Source of the DNA: Furcasterigmium furcatum
Taxonomy: Eukaryota; Ascomycota; Sordariomycetes; Glomerellales; Plectosphaerellaceae
Direction of reading: 5' to 3'
Length of the DNA: 64,000 nt
NCBI GenBank assembly: GCA_001599815.1
Contig: BCIA01000007.1
Coordinates: forward strand, 806,001 to 870,000
Made by a program: the position numbers and the translations under genes. Each line of letters begins with the position of its first letter. Within the stretch, counting starts at the first letter, position 1. Below the pieces are notes generated by a model that was not told the DNA's origin, did no database searches, and saw only the letters and a list, made by a program, of their open reading frames with translations. Positions 43,001-51,749 of this stretch are shown here, in pieces.

Positions 43001-43114
43001 GAGCGACAGAGCATCTTCCGATGTCCGGTAGGGGTAAAAGTGAGCTCTGGCCGGCAAGGCGTTGCGATGGAGCACCTGGAGATTGTTCCAGTCTGGCTGC
43101 TTGCAAGGGCCCAT
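40043..43114 (-). CDS. GH2 beta-galactosidase (LAC4/LacZ type)
   Basis: Intronless, 1,023 aa, close to Kluyveromyces LAC4 and LacZ (about 1,025). Order: sugar-binding jelly roll (WQLQGYGQPLYSNVRYPFP, RLRFEGVDSAFHVWVNG), Ig-like domain, TIM barrel with GVNRHEHH, acid/base Glu462 in WSLGNEASYGR and nucleophile Glu525 in QCEYGHAMGNGPG, then EYKKAIEPV and the Bgal small-chain domain (RGPGESYLDKKDSARFG; PQENGNKMDTRW). Reaction: hydrolysis of terminal beta-D-galactosides such as lactose. No signal peptide, so it is cytosolic. It is divergent from a lactose-permease-like porter, the LAC4-LAC12 arrangement, with regulator TF2 downstream. A reverse TATAAG at about 43207-43202 lies 90 bp upstream of ATG. 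Confidence 0.95.
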   Translation of the reverse strand: MGPCKQPDWNNLQVLHRNALPARAHFYPYRTSEDALSLDQSRAESRTLSGTWKFRCDESPFKAPDWSSVDPNSWDDIQVPGMWQLQGYGQPLYSNVRYPFPADPPNVPRLNETGSYWRRFCVPEEWRGQQIRLRFEGVDSAFHVWVNGTEVGYSQGSRNASEFDITQYVTVGGGDIISVRVYRLCDASYIERQDQWTLSGIFRDVRLIAFPDRAIVDFSATPVLDESLKNASLRMTATVQGPVDGEAVIAALYGPDAARIGEVSFAPGETYDLAVAPEHLRLWSAEEPTLYTLTLSYAGRYLSQRIGFRRVEMSNANLLVNGMPVILYGVNRHEHHHLHGRSVPYEAMRDDLVLMKKSNINALRCSHQPNDPRLYDLCDELGLYVMAEADLECHGFVPIEQPNVPDKQNLTRNQILAAALELSAKWISDNPDWEEAYLDRAVQLVERFKNSPSIIMWSLGNEASYGRNHAAMYHWIKRADPTRPIHYEGDRDAKTADLYSVMYLPVDEMIGLARSRPDKPLIQCEYGHAMGNGPGGLADYIAAFRNEPLLQGGYIWEWCNHGLLTKNERGEEYYAYGGDFGDFPNDADFVMDGLVFSDHSENPGLTEYKKAIEPVTVEQQGAKLLIRNHYDFVDLSHLSVTWQITKESGDTETQQWSIPRVAPGESLLVDPPTSLVGNGEEAWLTIVFRLREARAWAPSGHEVAFSQIHLAADQRDWALPRPLAALASQKLDVCETLGSLHISSASFDSVFTYDTVRGDLTWSASGRQILKQGPELSLYRAETQNDKGRRGNGPVWKEVLLHKAQMHVKDSRWKVQEEDGSVRIETDVRVAPPVFDWACNATIVYRIMTSGVDVHVTGSFSGAHPEWVPRIGLTMSLPVDFDSATWFGRGPGESYLDKKDSARFGRWSSSMKELQTTYEWPQENGNKMDTRWATVWSKAAGIGLEARMTTPFSFSFREHSIEELERARHPHELRKGDEHWLNIDYAQHGLGSGSCGPMPFEAYRLKSEPFEFSTSLRLKESSA

Positions 43115-43987
43115 GATGCAGAGAAGAGTGAAAATTGGTTCGTGTTGGGTTGTCTCTCTCTGTCTCTGTCTTTCTCTCTCTCTCCCCCTCGCGTACGAGT
43201 CTTATAAAGCATATTTCATAGCTACCTGAGCAAAGCGAGAAACAGACCCGCGGTCCACGCGTAACGGCTGCCCAACATATCATGTTCGTGCCTTCACCCG
43301 GGGCGGTCACCATCCAATAGAGCCCAAAGAACCGATTTTCGGCATCCGCAGTGCCCACAGGTGGGATATTCACCACGGCGATATTCCATCATTATGCACG
43401 CGCCAACCAATTGGTGGGGCCGCCACCGAGGACGATGGACACTGTCAACCCTGGACTGAACCCATGCAACCATGGTGTCCTCGGTAACTACTGCACTTGA
43501 CCTATCAGGGGAGGGCAAATGCCAGGCTTGGCTCGGATTCAGCTCCAAGAAGAACTTCTGTCGTAATGCTCCGCGGGCTTGGCAAACACAAGATCTGACG
43601 TGGGGCTGCAATTCGCATGGAGACATCCATGCTGGTAAATGTCCGCGGCGTTTACCCAAGCTATTCTCCGTGGCGCACTAAGAGACACTCGGAATGCGCA
43701 CATCCTTCAACCCCGTCGGTCTCCAGTTCTCCAGTGCCCCAGACACAACCCCAGCCTGGGGATTTCGTGTTGTAAAATCGCGTGGTTTGTGGGTACCTCG
43801 ACCTTGTTTAGTGGCCTGTGTTGGTCTCGTGGGCGAGAGCGCATACTTAGCCGTCTCCATCCATTCCGATGGGCTGCATTGTGCCTGTCATGACTATAAG
43901 AAGACTTGGCTCACCAGCGAATTCTCCTTGAGATCAGACACTCCAGACAACATCATCTGCCTCAGAGACAACCGGCATCCAGCGAAC
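43115..43987. promoter_or_regulatory. Bidirectional promoter, GH2 and sugar porter, with CreA-like sites
   Basis: About 870 bp. TATA boxes face both ways: 43208-43203 for GH2 and 43895-43900 for the porter. SYGGRG sites: 43298-43303 (CCGGGG), 43414-43419, 43600-43605 (GTGGGG) and 43756-43761 (CTGGGG). An everted CCG-N5-CGG at 43332-43342 is a possible zinc-cluster site. A long pyrimidine tract (about 43145-43195, forward) is the GH2 leader. Confidence 0.5.
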
Positions 43988-45793
43988 ATGGATCAGTCTA
44001 GGGGAAAGCAGCAGCAGGATCGCGCGTCTGCCGACATGGTAGAGAAGCCCGCCGGCATGGTCATCGAGACCAGCACCGCCTCGGTTGCCCTCGCGGCCGC
44101 CCTGGCCGACAACAAGCCCGGCCTACTCTCGAAGCAAATGTTCCGCCTCTACGGAATCATGATCATCGGATACCTGGTCTCGACCATCAACGGTTTCGGT
44201 ATGTGTGCCCGGCCGGTCGGACGCGAGGCTTTACCAGCACGGCGACTAACAGAATGTTTCTGCTAGATGGATCCCTGATGGGCGCTGTCAACGCCATGAA
44301 GTCGTACCAGGAGACCTTTGGTCTCTCTGGAGCCGGCTCGTCTACCGGAATCATCTTTATCGTCTACAACATTGGCCAGATCATAAGCCTTCCCATCTCC
44401 CCCTTCATTTCTGACGGCTTTGGGCGGCGTAAGTGCATCTTCATCGGATGCGCCGTCATCCTCGCCGGTACCGCTATCCAGACGACTGCCAACACCACCG
44501 GCCACTTTATCGCCGGACGACTGGTTCTCGGACTCGGTGCCGCTGTGGCCCAGGCCACCGGACCTATCTACGCCGTCGAGCTCGCTCACCCCGCGCACCG
44601 TGGCTTGTTGGCCGGCATGTATAACAACTTTTGGTGGATGGGGAATATTCTTGCCGGATGGGTGACTTATGGCACGAACCTGTGAGTGCATTTTCTTTTC
44701 CCGTGCGTCACCAAGGTATAGGGCTGACGAGCAGGTAAAGGCACTTCACTAGCTCCTGGGGCTGGAGAATCCCGACCGTCCTCCAGGCTGCTATGCCTTC
44801 CATCGTCATGGCCGGCGTCCTCTTCCTTCCCGAGTCCCCACGATGGCTGATCTCCAAGGATCGCACCGAGGAGGCCCTCGCGGTCCTGACCAAATACCAC
44901 GGCGAGGGCGACATCAACGCGCCCATCGTACAGCTGCAATATCAGGAGATCATTGAGGATCGTGCCCGCGATGACTCTGACAACCGTTGGTGGGACTTCC
45001 GCGAGCTCGTGCGTGATCGCCAGTCCCGCTGGCGCACATACATCGTCGTGGTCATCTCCTTCTTTGCCCAGTGGTCCGGAAATAATGTTGTGTCGTACTT
45101 TATGGTATGATGCAGTCCGCGCCGTCCCTTCGCTCAACGCTTGTGCTAACGCCGGGGTCCTAACAGCCCGCCATGGTTGAGAACGCCGGTATTACCGACT
45201 CGAACACCCAGCTCCTGCTCAACGCCATCAACCCCATCCTATCCATGATCGCCGCCGTCACCGGTGCCTTCTTCCTGGATAAGTTTGGCCGTCGACCTAT
45301 GATGATGTCCGCCCTGGGCGGCTCTCTCTTCTTCTATATCCTCTTGACGGCATTCAGCGCCCAGGTGGGAAACCACGCTAACCTCTCCTACGCTGTTATC
45401 GTGTCTATCTACCTATACGGTATCTGCTTCGCGTCCGGTATGACGCCTTGCCAGGCCCTCTACCCGACCGAGTGTCTGGAGAACCGTACGCGTGCTAAGG
45501 GTACCTCACTCAAGTTCCTGTGCGTTAACATCGCCATGATGGTGAACCAGTACGGTATCTCTGTCGGTATCAAGAAGATTACGTGGCGCCTCTACCTCGT
45601 TTTCGTCATCTGGATTGCTATTGAGATCATTGTCATCTACTTCACTTTCCCCGAAACCGCCGGCAAGACCCTGGAGGAGCTGACCGACATCTTCGAGGCT
45701 AAGAACCCGCGCAAGGAGAGCCTGAAGAAGACAAAAGTCCTGATTGATGACAGCGGCAACGTTTTCGAGACGGACCAAGCTACAAAGGCGTAG
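43988..45793 (+). CDS. MFS sugar porter, lactose permease (LAC12) type
   Basis: Exons 43988-44198, 44267-44681, 44741-45104 and 45167-45793; introns 68, 59 and 62 bp; 538 aa. Sugar-porter signatures in order: NGFDGSLMGAVNAM (TM1), DGFGRRKCIFIG, GRLVLGLGAAV, FLPESPRWLISKDRTEEALA after TM6, QWSGNNVVSYFMPAMV in TM7, DKFGRRPMM, and FPETAGKTLEELTDIFEAKN. About 12 TM, plasma membrane, proton symport expected. Its intron splitting GF|DGS has the same phase as family members, and it is intact, unlike the related porter at 3344-5077. Divergent to the GH2 beta-galactosidase, so import of lactose or galactosides is likely. Confidence 0.93.
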
Positions 45794-46525
45794 ATGTACT
45801 TTGTACTCGGCCTTGCCATAGCTGTTAAGTAACGCCGGACAAATACAAGCAAGCCCCTTCTGGTTGTTCACCCGTGCCCAGCTTCGGGGATGGTACCCAT
45901 CTACTCTAGAACCCATCCGGTTTAGATAAGGCCGAGTCAACCCCATCTCTAAGGTTCCGGACCGGGCCTTTTAGTTCCAATAGTACTTGGTAATTTCTCC
46001 TGAAATAGTCCGCTGCACTGGCAGTGTCATCATGGGCACGGGGCCGGTCGGGGTTTACAGTTAGTCTTCAGCGAGTATTTCAGGAAAGGGAACGCTTAAG
46101 GATGTTGGCTGGTTATAGAGTGCACTGATGAGTACCCCCGCTGTTCATCTCATCACCACTGCTTGAAACTTCCTTCCATTGCAAGTCACTCGTCCAAATC
46201 CGTAAGACGGACAGACCGTCACGAGCCAACAGAGATATCTGAAGCACCATTTGCAGAATCTAGCTCAGGAGCTTGCATGTGAGGATCACGAGACGTTTGC
46301 CAACTGGGCGGCGGGCATTTGCCAGGGGACACAATAGAAGGGATTCAGCTAACCTTATCTCCGGCTCCATGAAGCTAGCTGGAGGACTGCACTGCCTATT
46401 TAGGAAAGGGGTTACAAACTTAGTCTCGGCAGTGAGGCGGGCGAGACGCACTTCCTAATTTGGTCAGAGGATCCGCTGGGGTATTAAGGTCAGACTTCGA
46501 GGCCTCTGCCTCTGCTGCGACGAAC
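45794..46525. other. Intergenic region before amidohydrolase
   Basis: About 730 bp, no supported gene; holds the porter 3' end and amidohydrolase promoter. Confidence 0.35.
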
Positions 46526-48106
46526 ATGTGGCACCCATACTTAGCCTGGCCCTTCTCACCTGCCGTCGATAGCTTCTCAGATGCATTGAGAGACGGTAGC
46601 AATCTATTTGATATTCCCCAAGAAGTCACCGACCAGGCCAATATGTATGCCCCTGAAGCAAAACCTCAAGCGCGCTGCAAGTGCCAACAAGACTCGACAG
46701 TCCTTGAGGTAGATGAACCCGACAAGTGGTACCGGTCCGCCGATTCTACGTCCCCGATTCAAGCATCACCAGGTCCATCACGCATCGAGCAGAGTCAGGG
46801 GGGCGACGTGGACTCGTTCATCTGCATCTACGCAGATCTTCTGATCCCAGGGAGAGGAGATCCCCTCCGAAATCAGGCCGTCGGTATCGCACTCGAGGCA
46901 GGCAAGATCGCCTTTGTTGGCCCGCAGACAGAGATCCCAGCCTTCCTCAAGCATGCTCCCCGCACTCGCGTGCGTGTCCTGATGCCCGGGCTGTGGGACT
47001 GCCACACGCACTTCGTGGGCGTGCTCAACGTAGAACACAAGGAGTTTGTCCTCAACCACCCGGCGACCCTGGGCTCGGCCATCACCCGGGGCTTCCACGA
47101 GACATTGATGGCCGGCTTCACGTCTGTTCGAGACGTCGGCTCCTTTGCTCTCGAGGCGGCAGTCATGGTCGAGAAGGGCGTCATCCTTGGGCCCTCGGTC
47201 TTCGGTGCCGGCGCCGCCATCGGCATCAGCGGCGGTCACACCGACTGGACCGCGGCGCCGGCCGACTTCACGTACGCGCACCTTGGGTCCGGGTACAAGC
47301 AGCCCTGGGCCGGCGCGGCGGCCATGGCCATCGCTGACGGCGAGGACGAGTGCCGGCGCGCGGTGCGCCAGCAGATCCGCCGCGGCGCGCGCTGCATCAA
47401 GATCGTCTCCACCGGCGGCGTCCTCAGCGACAACGACGACCCTCAGTACCGGCAGTTCTCCGACAGGGAGCTGGCCGCCCTCGTGGACGAGGCGAGGCTG
47501 CAGAGGCGGACGGTCGCGGCACACGCCCACGGCAAGGACGGCATCGTCGCGGCGATCCGCGCCGGGGTCAGCACGATCGAGCACGGCAGCTACATCGACG
47601 AGGAGGTGGCGGACCTGATGGTCGAGGCCGGCGTGGCGCTCGTGTCGACGCGGCACGTCGTGGAGGCCGGCCTCCGGAACCTCGACAGCCTGAGCCCGCC
47701 GACGGCGCGCAAGATGGTGGCCATCGCGGATGTTCACGCGCGCGCCTACAGGGTGGCGGCGCACAGGGGCGTCAAGATCGCCCTCGGGACCGACATCGGA
47801 TGCTCCAGGCCGGGCACGGCGACGACGCACGGGAACAACGGCAACGAGCTGGCATGGGCCGTCAAGGTGGGCGGGCTCACGCCGCTGCAGGCGATCGAGG
47901 CCGGCACGATCAACTCGGCCGAGATCTTGGGGCCACAGATGCCCAAGAAGGGACTGATACGCGCGGGCTGGGATGCTGACATGATTGCGCTGGACGAGAA
48001 CCCGCTGGACAACATTGACCTGTTCCGCCGGGCTGACAACATCAAGTTTGTGTGGAAGGGCGGGGACCTGGTCAAGTGTCCGGGCTTCCGGAAAGTGTGG
48101 CCGTAG
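46526..48106 (+). CDS. Metal-dependent amidohydrolase, ochratoxinase/Xaa-Pro dipeptidase-like
   Basis: Single exon, 526 aa from ATG 46526 (an upstream frame begins only with TTG). An N-terminal extension of about 115 residues has no known domain; then ADLLIPGRGDPL starts the beta-sandwich. Metal ligands of the binuclear amidohydrolase centre: His160 and His162 in LWDCHTHF, Lys292 (carboxylated) in IKIVSTGG, His335 in AAHAHGKDG, His353 in STIEHGSY, and Asp423 in ALGTDIG. PKKGLIRAGWDADMIALDEN closes the fold. The relatives are fungal ochratoxinase and imidazolonepropionase-like prolidases, which hydrolyse an amide or peptide bond; the substrate here is unknown. No signal peptide is evident, though fungal ochratoxinases are secreted. 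Confidence 0.85.
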   Translation: MWHPYLAWPFSPAVDSFSDALRDGSNLFDIPQEVTDQANMYAPEAKPQARCKCQQDSTVLEVDEPDKWYRSADSTSPIQASPGPSRIEQSQGGDVDSFICIYADLLIPGRGDPLRNQAVGIALEAGKIAFVGPQTEIPAFLKHAPRTRVRVLMPGLWDCHTHFVGVLNVEHKEFVLNHPATLGSAITRGFHETLMAGFTSVRDVGSFALEAAVMVEKGVILGPSVFGAGAAIGISGGHTDWTAAPADFTYAHLGSGYKQPWAGAAAMAIADGEDECRRAVRQQIRRGARCIKIVSTGGVLSDNDDPQYRQFSDRELAALVDEARLQRRTVAAHAHGKDGIVAAIRAGVSTIEHGSYIDEEVADLMVEAGVALVSTRHVVEAGLRNLDSLSPPTARKMVAIADVHARAYRVAAHRGVKIALGTDIGCSRPGTATTHGNNGNELAWAVKVGGLTPLQAIEAGTINSAEILGPQMPKKGLIRAGWDADMIALDENPLDNIDLFRRADNIKFVWKGGDLVKCPGFRKVWP

Positions 48107-48792
48107 CCATCCAGATATTCGGCGGCGCATCTAGGATGGCGGGGTTGTACAATGTATCCCGAGTTGGATTCCTCTGAGGGTGGAGTACCTGATGTTCTTA
48201 TGAATCTCCCATCATCCGTGCTGTCGTGTTCGATTAGAAGGTCGCTACTATGAAAGACGACAACCCCCTGTGGGTGCTACTCCATGCCACTCTGCGAACT
48301 TGTCGTCACAGGGGTCGATGGTTCGAACGTGCTCGGTGACCTTGTTATGCCGTGGGCCTGGCACTAAACTTCGTACACGTCGATGTCGCTCGGCGGGTCG
48401 TTGAACGTGTGTGTGGTACAGAAAAGATTCCGATGGGATCACCAACTGACCCTTTGCCTGGATGGCACGGCACCATCAAAGAGTTTGTCACCAAACAACT
48501 GGCCCAAGGACTCGGTCCCGCTAACCAATGACTCTGATGCCTCTCGATGAGGGATAACCCATAACCCAACCCCGGGGAAATGGAGTTCTCCAGAGTCACG
48601 AGGGGACTTATTCACGGGGCGCATATTAGATTGTGGGGCATCGTCGGGGAGCGTCGGCAAGACCCAGAGAACGGGGGCTTTGAGCTTGAGGCTGCGATTT
48701 CAACTACCAGATCCCACTTATAAGAAGGCCGTTTCCCGGGTGCCTTCTCTCGAGCGTCGCCTCTTGTCGCTCCCCATCACTCCGAGTTTGAC
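48107..48792. promoter_or_regulatory. Intergenic region with esterase promoter
   Basis: About 690 bp; TTATAAG at 48718-48724 lies about 70 bp before the esterase ATG. Nothing else recognised. Confidence 0.45.
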
Positions 48793-50555
48793 ATGCCAGA
48801 GGCCAAGGTCACTATGAGATCGTCAGCATTGATTCTCGGGCAGCTTGCCCTCTTCTCATCTCTCCACGGCGCTCATGCACAGTCGGCTCCCACGGCCCAA
48901 ATTCGCAATGGAAGCTATCACGGCCTGTACAACAAGGAGTTCGACCAGGAATTCTTCCTCGGCATGCCTTATGCCCAGCCTCCGCTCAAGGACCTCCGCT
49001 TCAGGGTGCCCCAGTCCCTCAACACCACATGGGAAGACTCGCGCAACGCAACCGAATACTCTCCCCAATGCATGGGCTACGGGAGCGACACATGGGTGCT
49101 CGGCAACTACATTTCAGAGGACTGTCTCACCATCAACGTGATCCGTCCAGCCGGCACAACCGCCGGAGATGACCTCCCCGTGGCATTTTGGATCCACGGA
49201 GGCGGCTTGTCCAACGGCGGCAGCTCCGATCCCCGCTACAACCTGTCCTTCATCGTCGACCAGTCCGTGAAGATGGAAGAGCCCATCGTCGCGGTCAGTA
49301 TTAACTACCGCCTGCATGCTTGGGGCTTCCTGTACGGCTCGGCTCTCGCAGAGGAGGGAGGCTCCCACATCGGATTCCGCGACCAGCGGCTCGCCCTGCA
49401 CTGGGTACAAGAGAACATCGCCGGCTTTGGCGGAGACCCAAGAAAGGTCACTGTCTAGGGCGAGAGTGCCGGAGCACGCAGCACCGGCGCCCAGCTCATC
49501 GCATACGGTGGGCGTGACGATGGACTTTTCAGGAGCGCCGTGCTGCAGAGCGCCTGGCCGGTGTGGCCGTCGCAGAAGGGAGGCGGAAACGTTGAGCAAT
49601 GGGAACCCTACTACCAGGCCGTGCTGAACCGAACAGGCTGCTCCGACGCTACCGACTCGTTGTCCTGCCTTCGAGAGGTGCCGGCAACGGACCTCAGCGC
49701 CATCTTCAACGGAACCATCCCCGTCAGCAACCCGGGCTGGGGCAACGTGGTCGACGGAGATTTCTTCGTGGATTCCACCTCGAAGCTGATCCAGCAAGGG
49801 AAAATTGACCCCGTTCCCGTGCTCACGGGTCAGAACCACGACGAAGGCACGGCCTTCGGTACCCAGGGCGTCAACGCAACTGATCAGTTCCTTGCCATGA
49901 TCACCGGCGCGGGCATCGACGCCGCCACGGCAGCAGAGTTTGCGGAGCTGTACCCCGACGTCCCGGAACTCGGCATCCCAGGCTCCCTCGAGGGACGCCC
50001 CGAAGGAAGCCTGGCATCGTTCGGCGCTCAGTGGAAGCGAGTGGCGGCGTACCGCGGGGACGTGACGCAGCACGGCCCGCGTCGGTTGGCGGTACAGAGG
50101 CTCACGGAGAAAGGTCTGCCCGTCTGGTCGTACAACTTTGAGGTTTACGCGAACGGGTTCTCTCCCGCCTGGGGGTCGACGCATTTCCTGGAGATTGCGT
50201 TTGTTTTCAACAACATCCGGGCAGATGGTTACACCACAGCAGTGTCTGTGAACCCCTTCACCGGGAAGGGGGAGAGCTATTTCCAACTCGCCGACCTGAT
50301 GTCGAGGATGTGGGTTAGCTTCTTCAACCACCAGGACCCCAACTACAGCAAGGGTGAGCATTCATCTAGTAGCGTTGAGGAGAACTTAAAACTAATGCAA
50401 CGGTAGTGACATGCCTGAAGTGGCCTAAGTACAGCCTCGAGGACCCGAAGAATCTCATGTTCGACGCCAACGCCAGTCGCCTCGCCTATTTGGAGCACGA
50501 TACTTATCGCGAGAAGGAAATTTCTCACGTTATCGACACTCTGCTTTCGGCATAG
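48793..50555 (+). pseudogene. Type-B carboxylesterase/lipase interrupted by one TAG before the catalytic serine
   Basis: Exons 48793-50353 and 50407-50555 (intron 53 bp) form one frame of 569 codons with a single TAG at 49456-49458 (codon 222). Signal peptide: MRSSALILGQLALFSSLHGA, cut near HAQ. Alpha/beta-hydrolase marks all remain: FLGMPYAQPPLKDLRF, EDCLTINVIRP, FWIHGGGLSNG (oxyanion hole), INYRLHAWGF, DQRLALHWVQENIAGFGGDP, then VTV-stop-GESAG with Ser225, acid Glu in NHDEGTAFG, and His in GSTHFLEIAFVFNN. The family has Trp or Phe at the stop position, and TGG to TAG is one G-to-A change. The coding frame after it is clean, so inactivation is recent, strain-specific or a sequence error. Function if intact: secreted ester hydrolysis, substrate unknown. 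Confidence 0.85.
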
Positions 50556-51749
50556 AACCAGTGGGAGCTCATGTCAGATCAGGTTATGTACAATTAGGCA
50601 AGCCAAGCACTTGTTATCTGAAATGAGCGGTCGATGTGCGTGGGCATGATGATTCTAGTGACTTGCCGCTTCACACAACTCTGACAGGAAAGCCGAGGTG
50701 TTCCGGCCAAAGAAACCTCACTCGGATCATGGGGTCAGCTGGAAAGCCTCATTCCTCCTGATCCAAATAGAACATGACCTGGCCAAACTCCTCCAGTCCG
50801 TGAAACTCGTCGCTGTTCCAGTCACCGCGAGGATCTGCTTCCAGCAGAGGCTCCTCCCAGACCCCCGAGTCTCGTGGGCGCAGATCCTGGAGCGTCATCG
50901 TCTCCCCAACCGCGCGAGTTCGTTTTTGCCTAGCGAGACTGCAACGGTGTCTGTGGATTGGGTAGTATGTTCCGGCCGGCCCCAACCCCTATCCCAAAGC
51001 CCAGCCATCCCAACGCCATCCCAATGTCCAAGTCCTAATAGCGCCCAGAATCCCTCCCCGACCAGCGGCATGCCCATCACTACACCATACCCACTCGTCC
51101 CCCTTGCCGGTATCCATGGCCCGCATCTGCGTCGTCCATGCGCCGCCCCTCCCTCGGTTTCGGACATGCTATTGGCGGCGAGGTGTGCCCCTTAGAGCCC
51201 ATGGGGCTCCTCTACTCTTGAGTTGGAGTTTTGGGACGGCGTCCTGCCGCCCGAACCTGTAGATGAAAATAGTTACTCCATGTTGTATAATCGCTGGCGG
51301 CTTGGCTGCTCCTTGAGCGCCAGGCTAGCCTGATGTTTTGCCAAGGTCGCTTCGCGAGATGTGGTGGCGTGGGCTCAAGATGCTTTCTTTTGTGACGGAA
51401 GAGGAGCTGGCTCATACAAGCGCTCCAACACTGTCTCGGGTCACTGCCTCTCAGCAGGATAATTACTTGCCCTCACTTTGGCTGGCGTTGTGGCATACTT
51501 CGACGTCTGCCCAGTGACTTCCGTGCGCATCCAACTCTATTGAATCAGGGTGAAGCATTTTCGGACAGTGCCCCTACTGCAATATGCTAGCAGCTATGCT
51601 CACTCCAAGAAAACACCCGTACCAATGCCAGTCTTGGTATCCCGTCCCTTCGGGCAATACTCCAATTTGATGATGCCAAGAAGACGAAGAAGAACGCCTC
51701 CCAACTCCATGCTAAGTGCAACAACACGTCGTATCATCATCAGCGCCTC
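50556..51749. other. Intergenic region with one doubtful reverse ORF
   Basis: About 1.2 kb between the esterase and flavoprotein 3' ends. Only the reverse ORF at 50749-50985 has any coding character. The rest shows no gene, repeat or RNA. Confidence 0.35.
50749..50985 (-). CDS. Doubtful small hypothetical ORF
   Basis: 78 codons ending TLQDLRPRDSGVWEEPLLEA and HGLEEFGQVMFYLDQEE, acidic and protein-like, but the start is arbitrary and an upstream reverse frame with MSETEGG and many Trp/Gly residues could belong to a spliced gene whose join I could not find. No family recognised. It may be a remnant. Confidence 0.25.
   Translation of the reverse strand: MGPAGTYYPIHRHRCSLARQKRTRAVGETMTLQDLRPRDSGVWEEPLLEADPRGDWNSDEFHGLEEFGQVMFYLDQEE

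Noticed and set aside
46778..48130. 450-codon reverse ORF over the amidohydrolase
   Set aside because: Antisense of a gene with all catalytic motifs; its length comes from GC-rich codon bias.
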